From: Amyelois transitella | Taxonomy: Eukaryota; Arthropoda; Insecta; Lepidoptera; Pyralidae | Length of the DNA stretch: 64,000 nt | NCBI RefSeq assembly: GCF_032362555.1 | Contig: NC_083505.1 | Location: 10,717,501-10,781,500, forward strand | Direction: 5' to 3' | In this document: piece by piece, positions 10,975-32,576 of the stretch | Layout of the letters: every line of letters starts with the position of its first letter | How positions within the stretch are numbered: the stretch's first letter is position 1 | Notes under the pieces: generated by a model | Databases searched by the model: none | Told to the model about the DNA's origin: nothing | The model's input: only the letters and a program-made list of their open reading frames with translations | Made by a program: the position numbers and the translations under genes

Positions 10975-11325
10975 TGTCAACTTTCTCATATTATTAGTCT
11001 AATTTTAAATACCTGCCTATTTTGTAAACAAACACATGGACTAACTTATTATTATCAAATCACACAAGGATGACAATGCTGCCAGCCTTCTAGGCACACT
11101 CCCGCATGTTGATGCTATGCAGGTACTGTACAATTTTAAATTAAATTTTAGTATATAATCATCTTTATTTCTTTCTTTTTCATAAGTAGTTTCAGCTTTA
11201 GTTTTAATTTGAGTTTATTTAATTAAATTTTCTATTTATAATAAAAAAAAGATGACAATGACATTACAAAATCACAACCCAAACAACTGGGTCTAAAGAT
11301 TTGTAATTTGGCGTATAGGTTTCTA

Positions 11326-11351
11326 TTTAGCATAGGCACCCCTATGCTAAA
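11326..11351. repeat. Perfect 11-bp inverted repeat, 4-nt loop
   Basis: TTTAGCATAGG (11326-11336) and CCTATGCTAAA (11341-11351) flank a CACC loop, about 300 bp upstream of the EMSY start codon. Confidence 0.75.
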
Positions 11352-11647
11352 GACACTACAAGAGAACTTATTAATAATTTCCAATTACAGATCAACTGCA
11401 GAATTTCGTCAGTGTTTTATTTATTGTTTCATACACATTTTTTTTTGTAAATTGGTATTTCTTAGATGGTAACCCAAAATCATAGACAATACTCAAGCCG
11501 TTTTTCTTCTAGTCAAGTGTCAAAAATGAACGAATTGTCGTTTGAAGTAAACAGTATGGATATTTGCCAATTGAGTATTTTATAAAATAATGGTTGAATT
11601 CATATAATCAAAGAGTGTATTATTAGTGTTTAATTAAACGCTTGAAA

Positions 11648-14600
11648 ATGTGGCCTATGCTCCTTAACTTGACCCCCGACGAATGTCGCCGTACGCTCCG
11701 CAGACTCGGTATATATTTAGTCTTAGAAATGGCTTACATTTTCCCTCCTATAGTTTTCTTTTCATAATCTCAATTTGTTTTGAAAATGTTTATGTCTGGA
11801 ATGTACTCAATCAAGGTGAGATAATATGGTTTGATTGTTTGTTTATAGAACTGGAAGCCTACTCGAATATGATAAGTGTGTTTAGAGCACAAGGAGCATT
11901 GGAAGACAGCAGAAAAAAGTTACTCGAGGAACTGCGCGCCGTTTTGCATATAAGCCATGATCGCCACAGCGCTGAGGCACGCCGCGTGTCCAATGACGAA
12001 TTATTAGCTACAATAGCAGAACAGTAAGAACACTTTTATTATTTCTTCAGTAGGGTTGTTAATTTATTTTTAAACACTGATAACAAAAGTCAAAGATGGC
12101 TGAGAGTTTGTGAAAGTTAGAGGCCTATAGATATGCAACCAGATTGAGTTGTGCTTATAGAGCATTTTAATTATAATTATTAAAATTATTGTAATTAATG
12201 TCAATAATTTTGATTACTATGTTTAGTTTTTATTGTTCTTTTGAGTGCCTTAGCCCTATAGATATGCATGTCATTTGAATTTGTTTTTGACCTACTGCAT
12301 TGTTGTTCTTTAATTACAGATTTACAGGGATTTATTTATCAATTAAAAGAAAATTTTAAATTTAGACTTTTTGACAGATAACCTAAACATTTAAATGTCA
12401 TTTTTTATTTTTTTCATGATACAGGCAAGAGGTGATCTCCAGTGTGATAAATGAATAATGGATCTGTTTTGTTAGTTTATCATCAGATTTGCTTATCCCA
12501 TAAACAAAATATATATAAATACATATATGTATTTAATTACCTAAAAGTAACCTTATACAAACTAAATAAAATTTTAAAAGACATAATCCCCTTACATTAT
12601 TGTTCGGCTACAACATTCCAAATAGACTTATGAATCAAAACCTTGGTGTAGAACCGTTGAACAGTTGTAACTGATTAATTTCGTAGGTATTAGGATTTTT
12701 TATATAAAAGTAGTAATCATTGTAGATTTAAGTGGAATTGTTTTGTAAATAATTACCATCCAAATAAATTTTTTATCAGTTTCACAGGATAATAGCTGGA
12801 TTGTACATGCAAAGCCTTGTGTAAAGTTTGAAACTAGCCATTGAGAATGTTGATTATATAGGAAAGCAGGTTTATTTGTTTTTTAACTCTACACAGTTTA
12901 TCACTAAACCAATCTTCTTGAAATTTTGCTTTTATATAATTAAGAGTCTGAAGAACTATAACTACTATAGTTCCAGTGTGATTTGGGAAAAGTTTTATTT
13001 CTTAAGTGGTGCTAAATTCGTCGCGTTATAGTAGGTGGCGTTTAATTTGTTGCTTTTTATAGAATAATTTCGTCGCTTTTTTGTAGATGAAGTTGAATTC
13101 GTCGCTTTTGCAGATGGCGCTAAATTTACCCCGGGACGAAGCTGTTAATAAAAAAAGGCAATTGATAAAATATAATGTTCAATTAACATTATGAAATTAT
13201 AGAATTATATTGAATTTTACTCACAATTCATACTCAGCTTTATTATCATCCACAATATACTCGTACATAAACCGCAAGACTGAAGAGCCCCATTCAGCTT
13301 AATGATGAAATTGAGATTCAGCAATTAGATAGGCATGATAACTAGTTGTTATTTTGGTGTTAATTAAATATATATAAACAAAAATTTGGTTTAATTAAAT
13401 AAACTAAAAAAATTGTGAAATACATCAATAAACAAAAGACTTCTTTGTTTGGCAACCTTAACTGCTGAATTTACAGATATCACATCTTAATAGTAGTATG
13501 TACTTCCATTTTTTTTATTATTCACCCATGGCAAAGTTATTTTAAAATGGACTTTTTCTTTTTAATTTGAATGAATACTAAACGTTTATAACATCAAAAT
13601 AAAAACGTAAAAATTTACATTGTGTTTAATAATGTGTATTCTATCAAGGTACTATACTATTTAAGACCTTGTCTTCATCCCTATACTGATCTTTAGTAGT
13701 AATTATTGGCTAGAAGAAAGATGATTTAACTGTTTCAAATGTTTCATATCAGAAAAAGGATAGGAGATTTTTAAAAACATTTATTTGTTCTGAGAAAATT
13801 TTGATTTATTAAATTAGATTATAGATATTTATAGATATATTATATTATATAGATAGATTAAATGTTTTAATATTTTTTTTTAAAGTCCTGAGTAATTTTC
13901 AGAATTATTTTATATTTATCTACTTTAAGTACCTACTTAGATAGAACTTTATCTGAATAGGCTTAAGAAGAGCAACACATTAAATATCTATACTAATATT
14001 ATAAAGCTGAAGAGTTTGTTTTGTTTGTTTGTTTGTTTAAACGCGCTAATCTCAGAAACTACTGAACCGATTTGAATAATTCTTTCACTGTTAGATAGTC
14101 TATTTATCGAGGAAGGCTATAGGCTACATGTTATCCCGGATTTCCTACGGGAAACGTCAACAATGCAGGTCAAAGTTGAATGAGTCGGCCATCTGCGAGC
14201 TTTCCACGCGAACGCTGCGCAAACCAACTTAGATATACTAAAACAATGTACTAAAGATGTGAAGTACTCATTTTTTGCTACAAAAAAGTCCGCGAGAGCA
14301 TATATCTATCTCATCAGGTTTACTTACAATAACCACTTTTATGTTCATTTTTTAAGATTATTTTTTCATTATAAACATAAGTTATTTTGAAACCAATTTT
14401 CTTTAATTCAGTATTAACCCTTATCCAAATAAATATGTTTATTACTTTCGGCTTTTCATGTAGACTAAAATTGCCATTTACAGTATATAAATCAGACGAA
14501 TAGGTTTTGAGATATAGTCGTTATAAGCAATTTGCAGCGAAACATTTAATACGGCGAACCAGCGTTCTTTCTAATACGCGTGACCGCCTTTCAAATTGTA

Positions 14601-17600
14601 CCCGTGGTTTTGGAGATACATGCTAACATTCATTTATGTGAACAATTGTATACTGCAGCGCATCCTGGTGATTTGTAACCGTATCACCTATCTAAGAACA
14701 TGCACCAATCAAATCTAAATCCAGTAGTGAAAACCGCATTAAAATCGGACCAGTAGTTTTGGAGATATATGCTAACATTGGTTTGCACAAACAAACACAC
14801 AAACGCACAACCTCTCACCCTAAACGCATATATACGGCTCCGTTCGATCACGGGTAATGATGTGGGCCAAGTCGTCGCCAAGTCGCATAACAATTAGCAG
14901 CTACATATAATTGATAAAGCCGAGGAGGATACTTGATGTTTGCAAAAATAAATATGATGCCCAAAATAACTATTCCACGCGGACGAAGTCGCGGGCACAG
15001 CTAGTCGAAAATAAAAATAAAAAAATCGCCCCCTTAAACATTAAATGTGGCAAACATTATAGGTTTTCACTTACTAGTCTGTGATTAAATTTTTGTGTTT
15101 TCGAAAAACAATATTAAATAAAAAAATACGCTGACGACTACATTGGTGCCAACAAATAAGAAACATTCAATAATGTCTAGTTAAAATACTGGGTTATCCT
15201 TTTATTTTACTTGTTGCGAAAACAGCTCATAATCTACTAGCATATCAAATGTTTATTCAACATGCATGATTAAATGCGCATATAGATTTTTTTATTCATG
15301 TATGTAGTTGTGTTCACTCAAGAATAAGAACCATACTTTAGTAGTCAGTCACTTTTCTTTTTATCCACACTAATAACAAAGAGAAGATTTGTATTTTTGT
15401 AATTAATACACTCAAAAAGTACTGAACAGATTTAGATGAAATTTGGTAAACAGATAGAACAGATCTCTAGTTATTTCTAATGTATAAATGTTCATGGAAA
15501 TATCTTATGTTCCGGAATTTCTCACGGAAGCGAAGTCCCGCGCAAAAACAAGTAATTAATTTACTAAACACATTTTTTTTGTAACCCAAAATTATTTTTT
15601 GTACAATTCAGGTTAGCTGGCCCCAATACCGGTTTAGAATGGATCAGCGAAGGCCGCAGGCGGATCCCGCTAATGCCCCGCGGAGTCCCGCAGTCTATGT
15701 ACACGGAACTCGCGGACAAAGTCGCCGAGGCTACGGCCGCGGAGAACAAGGAGCTCCAGAAGAAGTTGGAGGCTGAGAAATTAATAGCGCCCAAAACCAG
15801 TGAGGAGGAAATGGCGGACGCTGAAGGACAGACGGCGGAGGCTATACAGTCAAATGATGCGATGGAAGAGACTCCATACCCGCCGGTTGCTATGGAAGAC
15901 CAGACTATCAAAGTGAGTACTATTATTTAATTTGAAGTGTGTTTTAAAATGTTCTGTTTAAATTCAGTTTATCACTAAAAAAATTGCATTGTAATTCATA
16001 TAAATTCGGTTAATACCGAAAATATTGAAATAAAGAAAGAAGTAATAAAAAAAACTGCATCAAGATCCGTTGTGTAGTTTTAAAGATATAAGCATTCATA
16101 TAGAGAGACAGACGCGAGAAGCTTCTTTGCTTTATACTATGTAGTGATAGTGATGCATCACCTTTGTCGATGGTGAATATGCTTTTGGGTATGTGCTTCA
16201 GAGTGGTAAACAGAATTGTGGTTGGTGTAGTTATAAATAAATATAATATTTCAGATGTGGGAGTCCGAGTTGCCAAGTAGGAAGAGAAAAATCCCAGAGG
16301 GCGGTGCAATACCAGAGGATGGTGTCACGCCTGTCAAGAATATGAGAAACATACCGGTAAACTCCAATCAGAAACACCTCAACCTCTCACAGATATACTC
16401 CAAGTTCTCGCAGCCCGCTACAAGTGAGATATTTTTCGTTAATTCTCTCTTCGATAAAACTCATGATTGTCTCAAAAAATAACCAAATATTTTTCCCACA
16501 GGTAAACCATCAGGACAGTCTAAGCACTCATATAATCAAGTCAGTAAAGTTTCAACTAGTAAATCAAATCAAACCCACACGCCGAGGTCTACACCACACA
16601 AGCCGAGAGCACAAAAGGCCAAAGCCGCACAGGCCAAAGCTCAAAAGAGAGAGAAGGAGAGAGAGCTCTTATCATCTCCCAGCAAGCAGTACAACCCTAC
16701 CACCATGCAAATTGAGTACTCCGGCCCTCCAAACACCTTTCAAGCTAGCTATGCGCAGTCTATACTCGGCACTAAACATAAGCAGGACTATATGGATGAA
16801 ATCAAGCCTAAGGTTCTTTCGTCACCAGGCATGATGTCAGATTCTCCCACTATGCAGTTGTTAACCCAGCCAGCCACAGTGCCGCACGAGCTCGGAGTGC
16901 CGGAGAGTCCGCACCCGGACGACGCCAGCGGTCTGCAAGCTCAAACCCCCGCCTCTAAAACAGTCAGCGGGAAACCTTGCCATCTGATCATCAAGAAACG
17001 TGGAGAAGACAAAAAGGGACAAGTTTCCGATGTGAAGATATTACAAAAGCCTACTGAAAGCGGCGGTGGCATCAAGTTGCTGTCGAATCGGCAACTGGTC
17101 GTCGCGTCTAGTTCCGCACCGAAACCGCTCGCAGCCGGCGGCAAAATAATCGCCACTAAAGTGATCGGGTCGATGCCAAAATCTCAGCCGCAGAGCACGC
17201 AGGTCGGGTCAGAAAAAATGATAGTAGTATCAAAACCATCTTCGGCCGAGAGCAAGAGTACACCGAACTCAAAATACATTATCACATCTGTCAACACGCC
17301 TGCCAAAGGCGTGGCCGTTAGTACAAATAGCATGTCGCCTAAAACTCCCGAAACGCTCACGCCAAAAGGAATACCGGCGACGGACTTGAAAGTTTCTGCG
17401 AAAGCAGTCGTCCTGAATCCTAGATCTGGACAAAAAATGGTTGTGTTACCTGCTAAAGCTCGGACGAAAGCGGTAGGAGAAGGTCAGTTACCTTTGTTGC
17501 ATTTCAAAGGTCTCTCTACAGCTATGAAACTCGTGCCTGTCAGTTCACAGTCGATCTCACAAGGTTCGAAATCGACAGTGACAGCAATGTCAAAACCCAC

Positions 17601-18994
17601 AGTCGTCAGTTCGATGCCAAGATCGAGTACTAAAATTCTTGGGGTAGAACCAATAAAAACTGCGAACTTAGCCGATATAGTACCCGCCAAAGGCATGACG
17701 CCGGTCACCACACCTAAACTAACTAATCCTATCGTCCGGCCGACGAGCAGTAAGGGCGTTATAGTCGTTCAAAAAGGGGCGACAATCGGTAAAGCTTTGA
17801 CATTTACCAAGAACGGTAACGATATGTCAAAGATAATCATGGGAAAGAACGTAAATCAGTTGTTGCAAGCGTCAAAAACAGAGGCTGAAGCAGTGAAGTC
17901 CGCCGGCAATGTGATTGTTCTAGAGTTGAATAACGAGCAAACTGCGCGAGCGACCACCATGTCTGAAATCCTCGACAGTCGTGGCGTGCGCGCACCTGAG
18001 GAAGCCAAAAAATTACCACAGATTACACAAGACACACCAGTATTATTCGAAAGCCAAATCAATGATCCCAGTAGTTTAGACTCCACTACAGAAAGTATAG
18101 GTGGTATGGTGGTGCCTTTGGATGACACGACACTGCCTTTGATAGAGAAAGACGATGAGGCGAAGTCAAGTTTTGCCAAAGACTCTGAGGGAATAAAGGA
18201 TTCGTCGAGTGTTACCGACTGGGAGATTGAGTTGGATACCGTCTCGAGGAAGGACAAAGACGACGACGACAAGCTGAACTCCTTGCACCTAGACCTCGGG
18301 ATGTCTAGCGATAGTGAGAACGATTTTATGGTGGGCAAACAAGACAGCAAGCACTCTTCACAAGACAGCATGCAACGGGCGACTCCTAGTGGTATGTACA
18401 GCAACTTCTTTAAGGGTAATGTTTTGTGTTCATAACTTGTTTTCGTATCTTATCCTCTTATATCATCCATGTTGAATACTAATGAAAAGCCAATCTATAA
18501 TATTTTTTTATCAATTTTTAGGTGAGAGCGGAGAAATATTCAGTAGTTCGAGTGGCCTATCACTAGCCACACGAACATTGTTGAGTCAACTGCAAGACGA
18601 TGGATCGTCCAGCAATGATTCTTCCTTCGCACTTAAATCCAAAACCATGGATAAACATAAAGATTCAGATACCAAAATCGATAAGTCCGAGTCGGATGCG
18701 CTCACAAAGGCCAAGGAAAAGTTATCAGAAAAGGTGGCAGAGGCTAAATCGCAACAAAAACGGATAGATATCTATAGTACAGCGATCAGCACGTCTGATA
18801 TCAATTTAGAGTCTTTCTCGTATTTAGAGGAAGGCATGATGGTCGGTGATGACGTATTTGCCACCGAAGAGGCCAAGCGTGACCCGCGCCGAACAGATAA
18901 CTTGGATGACCAGTTAAGTAGACTTCTAGGAGAAGACTCCGCAAACTCCACAGACTCACAGACTGTAAGTGAAAGTATGCCTTTAAATAAATGA
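11648..18994 (+). CDS. EMSY: EMSY-like ENT-domain transcriptional regulator, 6 exons
   Basis: Exons: 11648-11708, 11849-12023, 15612-15912, 16255-16423, 16502-18391, 18522-18994; all phases agree, giving 1022 aa. The N-terminal ~90 residues are an ENT domain matching vertebrate EMSY closely: MWPMLLNLTPDECRRTLRRL, then ELEAYSNMISVFRAQGALED, HISHDRHSAEARRVSNDELL and a GRRRIPLMPRGVPQ block after the third exon begins. The rest is long, Ser/Thr/Lys/Pro-rich and probably disordered, with repeated VVSS/VIV motifs and an acidic C-terminal third. EMSY is a nuclear chromatin factor (BRCA2 partner in vertebrates; in flies associated with the KDM5/Sin3 repressor), and the ENT domain dimerises and binds HP1. 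These roles are from the family. A consensus donor GTAAGT at 18964 inside the last exon could give another C-terminus. Confidence 0.88.
13008..13130 (+). repeat. Degenerate minisatellite, about four units
   Basis: Units of about 25-30 bp share the core AATTCGTCGC-TTTT and a GTAGATGGCG-like spacer, with point changes and small indels. It lies in EMSY intron 2. Confidence 0.65.
13987..15004 (+). mobile_element. Non-autonomous Helitron-like element, 1018 bp
   Basis: It begins with TCTATACTAATATTATAAAG and ends with GACGAAGTCGCGGGCACAG then CTAG. It is preceded by A and followed by T, as expected for Helitron insertion between A and T. Near the 3' end, GAC-GAA-GTC lies in a GC-rich short hairpin. 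The body contains AAACTACTGAACCGATTTG and GAGGAAGGCTATAGGCTAC, shared with many short lepidopteran repeats. There is no helicase ORF. It sits inside EMSY intron 2. Confidence 0.65.
15364..15556 (+). mobile_element. Short Helitron-like repeat, degraded 3' end
   Basis: It starts TCCACACTAATAAC and carries GATGAAATTTGGTAAACAG and a GCGAAGTCCCGCGC terminus, like the copy at 26682-26868. The terminal CTAG is decayed. It ends 55 bp before EMSY exon 3. Confidence 0.5.
16038..16150 (-). mobile_element. Short Helitron-like repeat fragment
   Basis: ACTGCATCAAGATCCGTTGTG and CTTTGCTTTATACTATGTAG match the family seen at 40030-40213. It lies in the EMSY intron between the exons ending at 15912 and starting at 16255. 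Confidence 0.45.
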
Positions 18995-21900
18995 GCAATA
19001 AACTAGTTTTAATACAATTGGAAAACGTTTCTTTTATATAATGGCACTAGGTTAAAAGTGGGACATATGAAGTGTGAAGACTTAGTGATGTTTCGTTTGG
19101 GTCTGTGTGACTGCAATAAAATATTGGATGTTTGTTTGTACCGTGTTAATTTTTGTACGTTGGGGAACCAATATAATAGGACATTGTTATGTTTGATAAA
19201 TTTGAAGTCAGTGTTGAAATCCACTGAGTTTCATATTGGTGCATTTCATAATAGTAAATACAAGTAGCATATTAGTTAAATATAAATGTATCCACTCTCA
19301 GGTCAGAAATGTAACAGTGAAATAGGCAAGTTTAAAAACAGTCGATGTTAAAAGATCAAGGGCGAATTTCTTATGATTGTGTTGTGAATCACAGAATAAT
19401 AAAGACAATATACAAAGTATTTCAAAGTGGAACTACAGGCGTTTAGGTAAAACGTCGCAGGTAAGAGTGCTGAGAGATAATTTAAAAATCCATTGATAAT
19501 TACTACCTTTATTAGGAATAGTTTTACAATCTTTATGAGGGCGTTTAGCTTTAGACATGAGATCCAGCAAGTAACCATGATGGGATGGGAGCGAGCTATT
19601 GAACTGGTTGAGCGCTGAAGTAATCCAAAGGAGAAGGCCTTTTATAAGACTCACTGGCCGTGAAGAGGGCGCAGGGGAGACCGCAGCGACGCGGAATCAC
19701 AAGGCTCGGATGTTGATTCAGTCAGAACCTTCAAAAATTCGGCCGAACTGTATTTTGTTTTAATTCTTCAATTGGCTGTGATAAGAAACTAGTTTGTTTC
19801 AAACAGTAACCGACAATTTTTTTCCAAATTGTTCACAGCATGTAAATAGGTACTCTAAAAATTGGACTTTTTCTGCTCCTTGCTCATTTATGTCGTAATA
19901 GCCAAATCACTGTTCCTCGTCCATATAATTTTAACACTCATCTGTTACTCATTTTCACGATTACACCATCATAAATTCCGGATCAAACTTTGCGTTATCA
20001 AATTTATTATTATTAATGGCTTTTATCCTAACTTGGCTCATCCTCATTACGTTAGGCCTGGTTGCTCTTTCATCTCCCTGAAAATGAGCTTGGGGTCCAC
20101 CTATCCAACACGATTATAGTTACACATCCAGTTGCCTCAATGTGCAGTTTTCCTGAGGATGTGCGCCCTTATCGTAAATACGTCGGTTAATATTCAATCT
20201 AATGCATGTAAGTCAGAAAAGACTTTGTCAGTTGGCACATGTCTTAGTACCGAAATGGTTAGGTCGATTGTCTTTAACCGAATCATAAGAAATAGGCGTT
20301 ATATTATTAAAAAAGAAAACAAAAAATAATTAGTGTCACGTGCAAGAAAAATAAAAATCATCTAAATGGAGAAGTGGATCATTCAAGTGGAAAGAACTCC
20401 TGCGAGTGTGATCATTCCATTTTGACTAAAATATTAATATTCGCTGACTTTTATGTCGGAAATTTGTTTTCAAATTCGTATGATTAATAAGGAATTCTTC
20501 ATTTCATATTTTTATCAAGAGAATAAGTACAAATATATTCATTTAAAACCACAATAAATTCGGATTGCAGTAACTTAATGTTTAATTTAAGGTTGTTTTT
20601 TGAGAAAAAATAATGTAATTTATTTATGGTTTGAAATATGATCTTTGAATATGTTGAATAAGTAGACAGTTTATGCCACGAATCGCCTTATGTATAAGAC
20701 TCTTCATTGCAAAAGATTCAGTGGGAATATTCACAAAACATTGACAACACATATGACTTATTTTTTATCTATCTTAAAGATAAAAATACTTCTTAATCAT
20801 TAAGAAGATAGATAAATAATAAGTCATATTAGCCCAATGCAATGCAGTAGCTGCGACGCACAAATAAGTTTAGGTACTTATATTCTTTAACATGTAAATG
20901 TACTTTGTGTAAATATGTTCTTCCCACTTCAAAAATCATGAAGCATGATATGTATAAAGTTAAAGGCAACTGCTCTCTTTATTAGAAATCCAGTCGGATG
21001 TTATCGAATTAACAGTCGACGGAGTCAATGAAAAAGGGATCTTTTAGCCCATTGACGTATAGGTTTCTGTCAGTTTTCGTTTATGTATATTTTACGTTGA
21101 AATTTGGTCGTAGTGTAATCTATTTTACATACATACATGTAATCTAGAAACAATAGTATGGACGCCTCCATAGTTATCCGTAATGCTCAACTGTTGTGTT
21201 TATATTTAGTTAATGTTTGAATTATTTATCTATATATGACGTAGCCAATCTTTTTATTATTTATTGATATATCTTGTTCTCATAGATTGCAATATTAGAT
21301 AATGTCAAGGTGGTGGAGCATTTAAGTTTTGGAAATTGTACATTGAAAATTGCAATGCTCATTAAAGCAAGTGAACTTACATTTGGCGCAGAAAAGTAAT
21401 TTTAATACATCTGCCTAATAGGTTGTATACCAAAATTCATAGTAAGTACATAAATACCAAGACACTAATCCAGTTTTAAAATTATTCATACGAAATAATT
21501 TAACTTGATCTGATTAATATCTATAAAAAAGTACAAAATTAATTTAGATTTGTTTTTGAGTTATCACAGAAAAACAAGAGATTCATTGTATTTTAGTTTT
21601 AACGGTACTTGCTAAAATCATTTTGCTTCACCAAGTGCAATGTTCGAAGCTACCTACAGACAATTTTAGTAAAAATATATTTAAGTCGTATACAGACAAT
21701 TCTAGTAAAAATATACTTTACTCTTTTTCTGTGCAAACCACTGTAATTTAATTTTCAAATTCTGAAATAGCGATCTCAAACAATAACAAATTTTATTAAA
21801 TTTCGTGACCAAGTGTTTAGGAACGTGTCGTATTTTATTTGAAAAGAAAAGCCGTGTATGTCATGTCACTTATGTCAAATGTTGGCCGTGACCAAATAAA

Positions 21901-22907
21901 TTTAAACCTGAAATCTCATTATGTGCACGGTAATCCTAGCATATCGTATGAAAATAACGAGTTTCAATGGTACATATTTCTTGCTTTAAAAGGAATGAAG
22001 AGAATAGTGCCATGTGTAATTCTATTTGAAAATGTACATATATTATAACTATTTTTATTGAAATATCAATGAGAACTGTCGTCGTATATTAGTATATTTT
22101 GTATAATAATTTCTTTAATAAAATTGTATAAAACGCATTTTTGGTGTGTATCAATCCTTATGAGTATTGGTTTGCTACGGTCGCTAGCGGCTGGAATGCG
22201 GGTAGATGCACTGCCCTCTTATTTTTTTTCAAACAAAAAGTTGATTTCTGTCGCCAGTAACAATGGCAAGCTAAGCTCACGGTAGCTGTACCTACAATAA
22301 ACTGAATTAGTTTAGTCTAATGTTATTGATTTACATCGATTTTTGATGTCGATGCAGGTGAATACGGTTAAATTGTTACCACGACACGCCTCGTGGAGAA
22401 ATGTGTTCCCATTATTTGTAAGCCGTCCTCAAAGGACATTATACACTTGTATTTAATTATATACAAATTAAATTTTATTATAATAAGCAATGTTAACGAT
22501 TGACCTGCATCCGTTTTTAACTAGAAGTTAAGGTAATTTGTTTGTCTGCTGTAAATATGTCGCATACGCATAGTACCGTCGTAGATCACTGAAACATGTT
22601 AATACAATTTCTGTGTTTTGGCATCAAGTTTATTTTATCTACTTATTTTAACAATAAAAGTTTAATCATATCACTTTGTTTCATATACCCTGGATAAACT
22701 GTATAAACGAAAACACCTAAGTAAAAACAAAAATATAAATTTATTTAAAAAAAAAGATCGACGACATTTATTCTTAACATGATATATAAGATTTATATGT
22801 AACATACATTATGATAAAGAGTTAAAAAATAAATACTGTGCTATACCGTAGCGTTGATTCGTGATTTGTGTCGTCATTGTGTATGGCAGCAGAATTTGAT
22901 ATGTAGT
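18995..22907. other. Convergent spacer between EMSY and GOT2 (3' UTRs)
   Basis: There is no convincing gene. An AATAAA lies at 18997-19002, only 3 nt after the EMSY stop, and others occur downstream, so the EMSY 3' UTR may be long. For GOT2 (minus strand) an AATAAA at 22772-22767 lies about 140 nt past the stop. The region holds a near-perfect hairpin (20751-20829) and a 25-bp near-exact direct repeat (21655-21679 and 21691-21715). Confidence 0.55.
20751..20829. repeat. 25-bp inverted repeat with one mismatch and structured loop
   Basis: Arms 20751-20775 and 20805-20829 pair with one mismatch. The 29-nt loop contains part of a second, inner palindrome (CTTCTTA with TAAGAAG). Confidence 0.8.
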
Positions 22908-32219
<9,312 letters not shown>

Positions 32220-32576
32220 CCTGATGAGAAGTACTTGAGAAACACGGAGAAAAGTTTACACAAGATACCTAATTTACAACAATTTATTTTATATCTCGAG
32301 CCTTCTTCACTGCAATGCGCACTTATTATTAACTGCTGACTGACGAGTGAACTGACTATATAAATCGGTACCTACTGTTACTGAACAACTGAACTGACTG
32401 AAGTCAACTCAACTGACACCTAGCATGGGTATTTTATTAGTCAACGTCGTCGAGTCAGTATATGTTTGTCATGTCACGCCGGAATGCCAAATTCATGTCA
32501 AATTAAATATGACGTTATTCTTTCTGTAAAGTGTCGATATCTATTTCGTGTTTATTTGCATTGAAATTTTTACAGA
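32220..32576. promoter_or_regulatory. Short divergent promoter region between GOT2 and WDFY2
   Basis: Only 357 bp separate the two start codons, which point away from each other, so the promoters must be shared or interleaved. A TATATAAA-like stretch lies at about 32357. Around it is a cluster of short repeats of the type GAACTGACT / CAACTGAC (about 32335-32420). No known factor site is claimed. Confidence 0.65.

Larger units (their letters stand above)
9788..11647. promoter_or_regulatory. Divergent spacer between CENP-I and EMSY start codons
   Basis: The two genes are transcribed away from this 1.86-kb spacer, so it must contain both promoters and 5' UTRs. No TATA box is clear. It holds a 30-bp perfect hairpin (10905-10974), an 11-bp hairpin (11326-11351) and, around 10680-10860, degraded repeat sequence ending in GCCGCGGGCAACAGCT, which resembles a Helitron-like terminus. 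A small open stretch before a donor-like GTACTG at about 11110 is not recognised as coding. Confidence 0.5.

Noticed and set aside
11040-11110. Short open stretch before a GTACTG donor as an upstream EMSY exon
   Set aside because: No matching acceptor or family similarity; the ENT domain already starts properly at 11648.
19433-19654. Small minus-strand frame with a hydrophobic start, as a secreted peptide
   Set aside because: The only support is length; no recognisable motif, and it lies in the probable EMSY 3' UTR.
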